Part shown: in pieces, positions 9,135-17,711 of the stretch
Position numbering within the stretch: the first letter of the stretch is position 1
How the letters are laid out: the number at the start of each line of letters is the position of its first letter
Source: Haloplasmatales bacterium 4B
GTDB lineage: Bacteria > Bacillota_I > Bacilli_A > Haloplasmatales > Haloplasmataceae
Assembly (NCBI GenBank): GCA_003586005.1
Contig: NSKI01000014.1
Coordinates: forward strand, 1 to 55,283
Direction of reading: 5' to 3'
Length of the DNA: 55,283 bases
Notes under the pieces: model-generated
Seen by the model: only the letters and a program-made list of their open reading frames with translations
Database searches by the model: none
Told to the model about the DNA's origin: nothing
Translations under genes and position numbers: made by a program

Positions 9135-9176
9135 CTTTCAAAATTCTACGAGCTAATGCTCGTACAATTTTGAAAG
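9135..9176 (+). other. Long hairpin between glgP and pulA without a T-run
   Basis: Arms 9135-9153 and 9158-9176 form an 11-bp stem, one C-C mismatch and a 7-bp stem around a TAAT loop. No T-run follows on the plus strand (GTAAAATAATATT), so it is not a classic terminator. It may act as an mRNA 3' stabiliser, a weak terminator or a processing site. Confidence 0.7.
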
Positions 9177-9265
9177 GTAAAATAATATTGGTTACAATTG
9201 AAGTTTTGAATAAAACCTATTTAAAACAACTCTTTTTTTTATAGAATAACAGCAAGGAGGTAAGT

Positions 9266-12052
9266 ATGAAAAAAATAGTTTCTTTACTGTTTTTAATAAT
9301 CACTTTAACAGTTACAGTACTCTTTGAAAATAAAATCTTTGTAAATGCAGCTGATGATTTGAAAATTATCGTTCATTATCATCGATTCGATAATAATTAT
9401 TTAAATTGGGATCTTTGGATATGGCAAAATCAACCAACGCCGAAAGATGGAAAAGCTTTTGTATTTACAAGTGAAGATGAATTTGGAAAGGTAGCCGAAA
9501 TAAATTTATCTGAATTAACCGATTATGACGCGCTGAATCCAGCAACGGAGATTGGATTTATTGTTCGTGAAGGGTCATGGGATGCAGGACGAGAACCAGG
9601 TGGAGATCGATTTATCGATTTATCAAATCCTAATGAAAATAATGAAGTTCATGTATATCTTATCACGAATGATGAATCAGTTTATTTAGATCGGGCTTTA
9701 GCTGATGTTTCTCCACAATTTATTTCTTCATCATTTTCATCATTTACTACCATCAACTTTATGACTACTGAGTCAGTTATAAATACACTTCAATTTAAAG
9801 AATCAATTTATGTATTAGGAGATGGTTTAGAAATGGATATTACCAATATTGTGATGAACCCAGATAATAGAAGTGGTAGTCTTACATTAAAAGATACCAT
9901 TACCTTTGAAAAAGATTATTTAATTGGTTCATCTAATTTTTCTAAAGATTTGTTAATTAATAAATCTAAATTATTTGATAGTGATGAATTTGCCAGTAAT
10001 TATGTGTATGATGGGGATGATTTAGGCGCAATATATACAAAAACTGCAACAACATTTAAAGTATGGGCTCCTACTGCCTCAAAAGTGGAAGTAGTCTTAT
10101 ATCATAGTGGTGATTATCGTAATGGATTTATTACTGATACGAAAGAACCTACTGATTTAAGAGCTGTTTTACAGATGGCTCGCTCTGATAAAGGAACTTG
10201 GCTTCTTAAGGTTAATGAAGATTTAAATGGTGTGTATTATACGTATAAAGTCACTTTTGGAACAAGATCGGTGGAAGCTGTTGATCCATATGCCAAAGCA
10301 GTTGGTGTCAACGGGAATAGGGGAATGGTTATTAACCTTGAAAGCACTAATCCAGAGCGGTGGGTAGAAGAAAAGCCAGCGTTTATTCATTATAATGATG
10401 CCATTATTTATGAATTGCATATAAGAGACTTATCTATTCACAGTAGCAGTGATATTCAAAATAAAGGTAAATATTTAGGACTCATCGAAACAGATACTAA
10501 ATATAATTCAACTAAAACTGGTCTTGATCACTTAAAAGATTTAGGGATAACACATCTACACCTTTTACCAACCTTTGATCATCGATCTATTGATGAAACA
10601 AACTTAGAAATACCACAATATAATTGGGGATATGATCCTTTAAACTTTAATGTGCCTGAAGGATCCTATTCAAGTAATCCAACACTAGGTGAGGTTAGAA
10701 TCAATGAATTTAAACAGATGGTTCAGGGTTTACATGATAATGATATTCGGGTTGTCATGGACGTTGTTTATAATCATTTAGGCGATGCAGCTTCATCAAG
10801 TTTTGAAAAAATTGTTCCAGGTTATTATTTTCGTTATAACAATAACGGAGAGTATACGAATGGTTCAGGAGTTGGGAATGAAACAGCTTCAGATCGCGAG
10901 ATGTTCCGTAAATTTATGATTGATTCCTTAAAATATTGGGCAACAGAATATAATATAGATGGATTTAGATTTGATTTAATGGCGGTTCATGATATCGAAA
11001 CAATGAATTTAATTCGTCAAACTTTAAATGATATTGATCCAACCATTTTAATCTATGGTGAAGGTTGGACAGGTGGTGCCTCACCACTTCCTGAGAATGA
11101 ACAAGCATTAAGAACAAATGTGGCTCAAATGCCAGGGATTGCGGTATTTAATGACATTACCCGTGATGGAATTAAAGGTTCAGTATGGGAGGACACAGAT
11201 AAAGGATTTATTCAAGGAACTGGTAATGCTCAGGATGTTATGTTTGGTATTGTTGGTGGAATTGAACATCCCGATACTAGTAATTATTGGGCATTAAGTC
11301 CTAATCAAATTGTTAACTATGTTGAAGCACATGATAACTTGACCTTATGGAATAAATTAGCGTTATCATTACCTAATGCATCAGAAAATACTCGATTAAG
11401 TATGGACAAACAAGCCGCTGCTATCGTTTTGACAAGTCAAGGGATACCTTTCTTGCATGCTGGTCAAGATTTTTTAAGATCTAAATCATCTGGTGGTACG
11501 TTTGATGATAATAGTTATAATGCACCAGATAAAGTAAATCAACTTAGATGGGATTATAAAGATGAGAATTATCAAATATATGAATATTATAAAGGCCTAA
11601 TTGAGTTAAGAAAGGCGCACCCAGCCTTTAAAATGGGGAACGCTGAAGAAATTAATAAGAAATTAAGATTCTTCGATACCGGTGTCGATAAGGTAATTGG
11701 CTATACTATTAATGATGCAACAGGAGATGAGTGGGATAAGATTGTTGTTTTATTCAATGGAAATACTTCTGGACAACGCTATGTCACTTTACCTGAAGCT
11801 GGAACCTATAATATTGTCGTTGATCTAGCTAGAGCTGGAACAGAAACGATTAGAACAATAAATGATAGTGGTATTGAACTTCGCCCAAATGAATCAATCG
11901 TCATGTATATGACTGATGATACAACAAATCCGATCAATGATTTAACAGATAATAAACGAGATATTTCTAAAATATTGATTGGTGTATCAATTGGCGTTGT
12001 TTTACTTGTGGGGGCAGGTGTATCCTCTATCTATTTCAAAAATAAATTCTAA
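9266..12052 (+). CDS. pulA: Secreted, membrane-anchored type I pullulanase
   Basis: The enzyme cleaves alpha-1,6 branches of pullulan, starch and glycogen at the cell surface. The 928 residues read in order: signal peptide (about 1-29, ending FVNAA), a CBM41-like domain (about 33-135, HYHRFDNNYLNWDLW), a CBM48-type domain (about 250-345, TFKVWAPTASKVEVVLY), and the GH13_14 catalytic domain. That domain carries YNWGYDP (about 452-458, diagnostic for type I pullulanase), VVYNHLGDA, DGFRFDLMA (nucleophile Asp570), YGEGW (Glu599) and VEAHDN (Asp690). A C-terminal hydrophobic helix (about 900-922) followed by KNKF implies a membrane anchor, not an LPXTG wall anchor. SD AAGGAGG precedes ATG 9266. 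It probably feeds debranched dextrins to the intracellular enzymes encoded upstream. Confidence 0.95.
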   Translation: MKKIVSLLFLIITLTVTVLFENKIFVNAADDLKIIVHYHRFDNNYLNWDLWIWQNQPTPKDGKAFVFTSEDEFGKVAEINLSELTDYDALNPATEIGFIVREGSWDAGREPGGDRFIDLSNPNENNEVHVYLITNDESVYLDRALADVSPQFISSSFSSFTTINFMTTESVINTLQFKESIYVLGDGLEMDITNIVMNPDNRSGSLTLKDTITFEKDYLIGSSNFSKDLLINKSKLFDSDEFASNYVYDGDDLGAIYTKTATTFKVWAPTASKVEVVLYHSGDYRNGFITDTKEPTDLRAVLQMARSDKGTWLLKVNEDLNGVYYTYKVTFGTRSVEAVDPYAKAVGVNGNRGMVINLESTNPERWVEEKPAFIHYNDAIIYELHIRDLSIHSSSDIQNKGKYLGLIETDTKYNSTKTGLDHLKDLGITHLHLLPTFDHRSIDETNLEIPQYNWGYDPLNFNVPEGSYSSNPTLGEVRINEFKQMVQGLHDNDIRVVMDVVYNHLGDAASSSFEKIVPGYYFRYNNNGEYTNGSGVGNETASDREMFRKFMIDSLKYWATEYNIDGFRFDLMAVHDIETMNLIRQTLNDIDPTILIYGEGWTGGASPLPENEQALRTNVAQMPGIAVFNDITRDGIKGSVWEDTDKGFIQGTGNAQDVMFGIVGGIEHPDTSNYWALSPNQIVNYVEAHDNLTLWNKLALSLPNASENTRLSMDKQAAAIVLTSQGIPFLHAGQDFLRSKSSGGTFDDNSYNAPDKVNQLRWDYKDENYQIYEYYKGLIELRKAHPAFKMGNAEEINKKLRFFDTGVDKVIGYTINDATGDEWDKIVVLFNGNTSGQRYVTLPEAGTYNIVVDLARAGTETIRTINDSGIELRPNESIVMYMTDDTTNPINDLTDNKRDISKILIGVSIGVVLLVGAGVSSIYFKNKF

Positions 12053-12074
12053 ATGTTTATTAGGTAAAGAGTTA

Positions 12075-12108
12075 AAAAAACTCCTCAAATAAAATCGAGG
12101 AGTTTTTT
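12075..12108. terminator. Bidirectional terminator between pulA and the neopullulanase remnant
   Basis: Arms 12075-12086 and 12097-12108 pair perfectly (AAAAAACTCCTC with GAGGAGTTTTTT), giving T-runs in both directions. It lies between converging genes. Confidence 0.9.
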
Positions 12109-12124
12109 GAATATCAAAAATATT

Positions 12125-13411
12125 TTATTCATTATTCATAACTTGTAGGATTAAGAAACCATAATTACCTATTTCAACTGTTTTGTCAATGGTAATATGG
12201 GTATCTGAATATAAGTCAATGCATTGTTTACCAACAAGTTCATTAATCAATAGAGTGATATTTGAATCCTCTTTATTGATAATGACATAAACAGTTTCTT
12301 CTTTAGACTCTTTTTTATAAACGATTTGATTGTTTGAATTATCAACTTCTATCCATGTTAAATCTACTTCTCGTAATGCGGTATGGGTTTTTCGAAGTTT
12401 AATTAGTTTTTGTATGTGCGTAAACATCTGTAAATCTTGCTTTTTTTTATCCCAAATCATACAACGACGATTGTCTGGGTCATGCCCGCCTGCTAAACTA
12501 ATTTCACCTCCGTAGTAAATACTTGGAGTTCCACCAAATGTTTGTTGGAAAACATAGGCTAATTTAACTTTTTCCTTATTTCCTTGACAGATGGTTAAAA
12601 TTCGAGTTGAATCATGACTGTCTAATAAGTTAAATAAATATTGACCGATGTGTTTTGGGTAAGTAGTTAACAATCTATTGATATCGCTTTTGAAACATTC
12701 ACTAGATCCGTTAGTATAACCAAAGAATTTCCATACAGAAAACATAAAATCATAATTCATAACTGATTGCATCTGATCAGGTTGTATCCAAGGATTTGAT
12801 TCATCCCAATTTTCCCCAACGATGAAAAAATCTTTCTTTACACTGTCACATGCTTTTCTAAAGTCGCGCCAGAATGAGTGATCAACCTCATTTGAAACGT
12901 CTAATCTCCAGGCATCGATATCGCACTCTTTAATCCAGTACATAGCTACGTTTAATAAATGTGCTTTTACTTCCTTATTTTCTGTATTCCATTTTGGCAT
13001 GAAGGGTGTAAAAGCAAAGGTATCATAGTTTAATGTGCTTGTTTCATCATCAAATCTAAATTTCTTCGGATCCCCTTCAAAAATAGGGAATTTTTTAATA
13101 TGGAAATAATCTTTATATGGAGAGTTTATACCATTTTTTAATACGTCTTGGAAAAAGGGGTGATTCCAACCGCAATGATTAAATACAGCATCTAACATCA
13201 CCTTTATCCCGCGTTTATGGGCTTCTTTGACTAACCTTTTCATTGTTTCGAGATTTCCAAATTGTGGATCAATTTGAAAATAATCTTCTGTATCATATTT
13301 ATGAGTAGAAGGTGACTTGAATATTGGGGTAAAGTAAATTCCTGTTGCCCCTAATTTTTGTATATAATCTAATTTTTTGATTACGCCATCTATATCTCCA
13401 CCAAAAAACAT
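12125..13411 (-). pseudogene. 5'-truncated neopullulanase/cyclomaltodextrinase (GH13_20 type)
   Basis: The 428 codons encode a neopullulanase-like barrel. Region I is VMLDAVFNHCGWNHPFF, region II DAWRLDVSNEVDH with nucleophile Asp171, region III IVGENWDE with Glu200, and region IV LLDSHDSTR with Asp267. However, the frame begins at MFFGGDIDGV. In full-length relatives this motif follows an N-domain of about 120-150 residues and the first barrel strand with its YQIFPDRF-like motif. Upstream, the frame is open for only about 23 low-complexity codons (a Tyr run) to a stop near 13483. No SD precedes the first ATG. All catalytic residues remain but the N-domain and strand beta-1 are gone, so activity is doubtful. 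The break faces the divergent lacI-type gene. Confidence 0.8.
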
Positions 13412-13535
13412 ATCATTATGTACTTTTTCAATATAATAATAATAATATATGTTATTTTTTGTGCTAACATCTAGTACGTTTTAGACTGCTATATACAGAT
13501 AATTAGTAATTTTGATGAAAATCTATTTTTTAAAA

Positions 13536-13548
13536 GTTACGGTATAAT
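13536..13548 (+). promoter_or_regulatory. GTTACGG box overlapping a TATAAT
   Basis: GTTACGG (13536-13542) directly abuts TATAAT (13543-13548), a candidate -10 for the lacI-type gene; no good -35 is visible. The same 7-mer recurs in inverted form at 13616-13622 and as GTAACGG at 13641-13647, suggesting a repeated recognition element. Confidence 0.4.
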
Positions 13549-13615
13549 TAATTAGGTATGCAGTTATATAGAATTATCTACTTTACTCATGGATTTAATT
13601 AATAGGAGGTGGGTT

Positions 13616-13647
13616 CCGTTACTTAATTATATTCATTTATGTAACGG
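13616..13647 (+). promoter_or_regulatory. Inverted repeat between the SD and start codon of the lacI-type gene
   Basis: CCGTTAC (13616-13622) and GTAACGG (13641-13647) are perfect 7-base inverted arms with an 18-base spacer. They lie between AGGAGG (13604-13609) and ATG 13653. As RNA they could fold and bring the SD to about 11 unpaired bases from AUG. As DNA they could be autoregulatory half-operators. Confidence 0.6.
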
Positions 13648-13652
13648 TATTT

Positions 13653-14627
13653 ATGGCAAATATAAAGAATGTAGCTAAGAAAGTCAATGTATCTGTAGCC
13701 ACTGTGTCTAGGGTCATCAATAATAAGGGATATGTTAATGAAGAAACAAGAAAATTAGTTGAAGATGCTATTAAAGAATTAAATTATATACCTAATGAAT
13801 TTGCACGTTCGTTATTCAAAAAAGTGTCAAAAACAATAGGTGTTATTTTTCCGCATTTAAGTAACTCTTTTTATTATAGTGTATTAGAAGGAATAGAAGA
13901 GATAGCATTTGAACATGGGTATAAAGTGATGATATGTAATTCACATGAAGATGCCGAAAGAGAAAGTGAGTATATTAAACAGTTTGTTAAATATAATATT
14001 GATGGAATTATTATTGGGTCTAATAGTAATTTACTTTCAAGGTATAAAGAACTAGAAATCCCTATTGTTACAATTGATCGAATTATTGATGAATCGGTAC
14101 CTTCTGTTACAAGTGATAATGTAAGTGGAGGTTATCAGGCTGCTTTGAAATTAGTGAGTAGCGGATGTAAAAATCTTGTTCATTTTCGTGGTCCTAGTAT
14201 TTTATTAACTGTCCAAGAGCGTAGCAAAGGTTTTCAAAAGTTTCTGAATGAGAAAAATCTAACTTGTGATACGGTTGATTTGGCTTTCATAAATCCAGAA
14301 ATGAGTTTAATCCAGCAATATCTAGAAAGCAAACAGAATATTGATGGTGTATTTTGTGATAGTGATATAATAGCAGCTAAAGTAATGGATGTATTAGTAC
14401 GTTTAGGGAAAAAAGTTCCAGATGATGTTCAAGTAATAGGATATGATAATACGCTATTAGCAGAATTAATTTCTCCAAAACTAACAACTATTTCTCAAAG
14501 AATGATTGAAATGGGTAAGGAAGCGATTATATCTTTAAATTGCTTAATTGATAAGGAAGAGCTTATTGAAAAGCATAAATTAATTCCTATTGAGTTAATT
14601 GAACGAGACACTACTAAATTAATTTAG
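13653..14627 (+). CDS. LacI-family transcriptional regulator, likely for maltodextrin genes
   Basis: The 324-residue protein has the family's N-terminal helix-turn-helix (NVAKKVNVSVATVSRVINNK, residues about 5-24), then the hinge helix PNEFARSL. A periplasmic-binding-like effector domain follows (TIGVIFPHLSNSFYYSVLEG; C-terminal QVIGYDNTLLAE and LTTISQ). ATG 13653 gives the canonical N-terminus MANIKNVAKK, but the only SD is 43 bases upstream across an inverted repeat. The position at the end of the glucan island suggests a MalR-like repressor of the alpha-glucosidase operon responding to maltose or maltodextrin. CcpA itself is less likely because of this local context. The effector is inferred. 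Confidence 0.9.
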   Translation: MANIKNVAKKVNVSVATVSRVINNKGYVNEETRKLVEDAIKELNYIPNEFARSLFKKVSKTIGVIFPHLSNSFYYSVLEGIEEIAFEHGYKVMICNSHEDAERESEYIKQFVKYNIDGIIIGSNSNLLSRYKELEIPIVTIDRIIDESVPSVTSDNVSGGYQAALKLVSSGCKNLVHFRGPSILLTVQERSKGFQKFLNEKNLTCDTVDLAFINPEMSLIQQYLESKQNIDGVFCDSDIIAAKVMDVLVRLGKKVPDDVQVIGYDNTLLAELISPKLTTISQRMIEMGKEAIISLNCLIDKEELIEKHKLIPIELIERDTTKLI

Positions 14628-14889
14628 TAGCTATATTTTATTAAGCATATTATAAATTAGAAATAAAGAACTGTTATTACGGCAATTATTTAGGTGCCTT
14701 ATGGAATGAATTTATAGTGATAAAAAGGATATAACTCTTTATAGTAAAGCTTAAATTATTAATTGGATGTCTGTAATATTCAATAATTTTGTTATTTGAA
14801 GATGTTATAGAAGGAGATGACAATATTAGTTTTGATTGTAGATAAAGAGAATCGTTGAATAGTGTTATTGAAATTTTGTTTAAAGACAA
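14628..14889 (+). other. Gene-free stretch with broken coding pieces
   Basis: I see no intact gene. Short plus-strand pieces look protein-like (GALWNEFIVIKR near 14695; EDVIEGDDNISFDCR then RESLNSVIEILFKDKYKY near 14800-14900) but are separated by stops and lack start signals. They end just before a terminator hairpin, as if a small gene had decayed. Confidence 0.3.
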
Positions 14890-14929
14890 GTATAAGTATC
14901 AATTATTTTAATACTTATACCTTTTAGTT
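14890..14929 (+). terminator. Probable rho-independent terminator after the lacI-type gene
   Basis: GTATAAGTAT (14890-14899) pairs with ATACTTATAC (14911-14920), followed by CTTTTAGTTTT. It lies 260 bases beyond the regulator, after broken coding pieces. Confidence 0.6.
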
Positions 14930-15035
14930 TTATTCGAATTGAAGGAATGTAAATTTACTTAAGACTCTTTTCTATATCTTAGGTGCTTTATTTGTAGTTA
15001 TTACGTGCCATTTTTCATAACAAATAATAATTAAA

Positions 15036-15072
15036 AATAACAATCCATTAGCTAAGCTATTGGATTGTTATT
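15036..15072 (-). terminator. Terminator of rnjA
   Basis: Arms 15036-15046 and 15062-15072 form an 11-bp stem with an inner TAGC/GCTA stem. On the minus strand the hairpin is followed by T-rich sequence, seven bases beyond the rnjA stop codon. Confidence 0.75.
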
Positions 15073-15078
15073 AATATA

Positions 15079-16770
15079 TTAAGCCTCTTGATCTTTGACA
15101 TTCATTATTACTGGTATAATCATTGGTTTCCTTTGTATTTTATCATAAACTAAATTAGTTAAATAATCTGTTAATTCATTTTTAATTTGGATAATGGATT
15201 TCTTTGATTTGAGAATTTTTGACATAAAATCAGTAGTTCCAGATAATATTTCTTTAACTAATTCTTGTGAATCTTTTAAATAAATAAATCCTCGAGAAAT
15301 AATGTTAGGAGATTTCAAAACTTCTTTCGTTTTTAAGTTAACATTAATAACAACTGCTAATAAACCATCGTTAGATAAGATTTTTCGATCACGAATAACA
15401 ACATTACCAATGTCTCCTATGCCACTTCCATCAATAAAGATTACTCCTGATGGAACTTCGCCAGCGATTCTCACACCTTTGTTTGAAAATGCTAGAACTT
15501 GTCCATTATCTAAAACATAAATGTTATCAGGATTTATTCCACATTGAGCACCTAATTGACCATGAATTTTTTGCATGCGATATTCACCATGAATAGGCAT
15601 AAAATATTTTGGTTTCATTAATTGAAGCATTAATTTTAATTCTTCTTGTCCTGCGTGCCCTGATGTGTGGGTATCAGTTAAGGGGCTATTAGTTATAACT
15701 TCAGCTCCTGCTCGGAATAACTTGTTTATTGTATTATCAATACTAGTAGCGTTACCTGGAATTGGTGAAGAAGAAAAAATTACTGTATCGCCAGGTATTA
15801 TTGATATCTGGCGATGTGTACCATTAGCTATTCTTGACAATGCAGCTAAAGGTTCACCTTGAGAACCTGTACATAAAATAGTTACACGATTGTCATCAAT
15901 AAATTTTAATTCTCCTCCAGAAATAAAAGTATCTTTAGGGCATTTTATATAGCCTAATTCTAAACCTACTTTTAAGGTAGACTCCATACTTCTTCCAAAA
16001 ACTGCTACTTTCCTATTAGTAGCTACACTCGCTTCGACAATTTGTTGAACCCGATGAATATTAGAAGCAAATGTAGCTACAATAACTCTACCATTAATTC
16101 GTCTAAAAATTTCGTTCATACTATCACTTACCCTACGTTCACTCATGGTAAACACAGGTAATTCACTATTAGTACTATCTGATAATAAACAAAGAACTCC
16201 TTTTTCACCTAGTGTCGCAATTTTAGCGAAATCAGTAATAGGTCCGATTGGTGTAAAATCAAATTTAAAATCACCGGTATGACAAATGATACCTACTGGA
16301 GTTTCAATTGCAATTCCAAATGAATCAGGTATAGAATGATTAGTTCTAAAAAAGGAAATTCTCATGTGTTTAAATGTGAATATATCTGAGGCGGAGTATG
16401 TAACAAATTCAGTTGATTTCAATAATCGGTGTTCTTCTAATTTATTTCTTATAATTCCCATAGCTAAATTCCCAGCATAAATTTTGGGAATTTTAACTTG
16501 TTTTAATAAAAAAGGTATTCCCCCTATGTGATCTTCATGTCCATGTGTAATAAACAGCCCTTTTATTTTGTCTTGGTTATCAATAATATATTGATAATCA
16601 GGTATAACATAATCTATACCTAATAAATAATTCTCAGGAAATTTTATGCCAGCATCAATTATAATAATTTCATCGTTAAATTGTAAACAGTAAGTATTCT
16701 TTCCGATTTCTCCTAGTCCGCCAAGTGCAAAAATACCCAATTCATTTGGTTTTAATACTTTATTATTCAT
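15079..16770 (-). CDS. rnjA: Ribonuclease J
   Basis: The enzyme is a zinc-dependent metallo-beta-lactamase/beta-CASP ribonuclease with endo- and 5'-3' exonuclease activity in mRNA decay and rRNA maturation. The 563 residues fit RNase J. The N-terminus has GGLGEIGKN, and HGHEDH (His76, His78, Asp80, His81) is the metal motif. CHTGDFKFD and SDSTN lie in the MBL/CASP core, and MPIHGEYRM is the late conserved histidine. Whether it is the J1 or J2 paralogue cannot be told from one copy; the intact metal motif favours J1. Start ATG 16770; GGATTG lies about 12-17 bases upstream, a rather distant SD. The gene is transcribed alone, divergent from the HAD phosphatase gene. Confidence 0.93.
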   Translation of the reverse strand: MNNKVLKPNELGIFALGGLGEIGKNTYCLQFNDEIIIIDAGIKFPENYLLGIDYVIPDYQYIIDNQDKIKGLFITHGHEDHIGGIPFLLKQVKIPKIYAGNLAMGIIRNKLEEHRLLKSTEFVTYSASDIFTFKHMRISFFRTNHSIPDSFGIAIETPVGIICHTGDFKFDFTPIGPITDFAKIATLGEKGVLCLLSDSTNSELPVFTMSERRVSDSMNEIFRRINGRVIVATFASNIHRVQQIVEASVATNRKVAVFGRSMESTLKVGLELGYIKCPKDTFISGGELKFIDDNRVTILCTGSQGEPLAALSRIANGTHRQISIIPGDTVIFSSSPIPGNATSIDNTINKLFRAGAEVITNSPLTDTHTSGHAGQEELKLMLQLMKPKYFMPIHGEYRMQKIHGQLGAQCGINPDNIYVLDNGQVLAFSNKGVRIAGEVPSGVIFIDGSGIGDIGNVVIRDRKILSNDGLLAVVINVNLKTKEVLKSPNIISRGFIYLKDSQELVKEILSGTTDFMSKILKSKKSIIQIKNELTDYLTNLVYDKIQRKPMIIPVIMNVKDQEA

Positions 16771-16916
16771 TTTTATTGCATCAATCCTTTCTATGTAATG
16801 AAAAATAATAACTGTATATATTATAATCGTTTATGAAGAAAATGTCTAAAATATTGGTAAAAAAATTAAATTTAATTTATAATAAATATAAGGCAACTTA
16901 GATTTTGGAGGATAGT

Positions 16917-17696
16917 ATGGATAGAAAAATAGTATTTATTGATATAGATGGAACTCTCTTTGATAATTTAAATAATAAAGTTCATCAATCAACAATTGAG
17001 GCAATTAATAAATTAAAGGAAAATGGTGTATATGTTTGTATAGCATCTGGAAGATCTATGGCTTTAGGAGACGAAGTGTTTCTCCGTTATCAATTAGCTT
17101 TTGATGGATATGTCTTAATTAACGGTCAATTTGTAGTTTTAAACAAAGAGGTAATCTATAAAAAACCATTAAACAAAAAATTTATTAATGAATTTATAAA
17201 TGAATGTAATAGTTTAGATATTGACTATGGATTTGTAACTAATGATGAAACATTCATATCAAGTAATAGTCCTAAAGTAAATAAGGCATTTGCTGACTTT
17301 AAAATGAATGTACCTAGATTAATAACAGAAAAGGATTTACATAAAGATATTTTTCAGGGACTACTTTTTGATAAAACATCTCTTAATTATTTTTCGCAAA
17401 AATTTAAAAGCTATGTGAAATTAATAGGCTGGATAAGTAATGGTGCTGATATTATTGATAAAGATGCATCAAAAGCTATCGGAATGGCAAAGATATGTGG
17501 AAAACTAGGAATTAAACGAGAAAATGTGTACGCAATTGGTGATTCAAATAATGATATTGAGATGATCGAGTACGCTAATGTAGGGATAGCAATGGGTAAT
17601 GCTAAGGAGTCACTAAAAGAAGTGGCAGACTATGTCGCAGATGATATTTCTGAAGATGGGTTAGCAAAGGCTTTAAAAGAATTTAAATTAATTTAA
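16917..17696 (+). CDS. Cof-type HAD-family sugar/nucleotide phosphatase
   Basis: The 259-residue cytoplasmic phosphatase has the HAD motifs of the Cof/YidA subfamily: FIDIDGTL (nucleophile Asp, residues 6-13), CIASGRS (motif II) and IGDSNNDIEMIE (motif IV). A C2-type cap lies between them. Substrates in this family are usually phosphorylated sugars or flavin mononucleotide; the specific one cannot be read from sequence. ATG 16917 is chosen over an upstream in-frame TTG because GGAGG lies seven bases before it. It is followed 15 bases later by the TPR gene, so the two are probably co-transcribed. Confidence 0.88.
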   Translation: MDRKIVFIDIDGTLFDNLNNKVHQSTIEAINKLKENGVYVCIASGRSMALGDEVFLRYQLAFDGYVLINGQFVVLNKEVIYKKPLNKKFINEFINECNSLDIDYGFVTNDETFISSNSPKVNKAFADFKMNVPRLITEKDLHKDIFQGLLFDKTSLNYFSQKFKSYVKLIGWISNGADIIDKDASKAIGMAKICGKLGIKRENVYAIGDSNNDIEMIEYANVGIAMGNAKESLKEVADYVADDISEDGLAKALKEFKLI

Positions 17697-17711
17697 GAAA
17701 GTGGTGATAGT

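Noticed and set aside
13590-13679. Possible upstream reading frame of 29 codons (ATG 13590) overlapping the lacI-type start
   Set aside because: No ribosome site lies before its ATG and the product looks like nothing known. The inverted repeat explains the region better.
13653-14627. The LacI-type protein as CcpA itself
   Set aside because: Its position beside maltodextrin genes and its own distinct repeat elements fit a local MalR-like regulator better, though sequence alone does not fully exclude CcpA.
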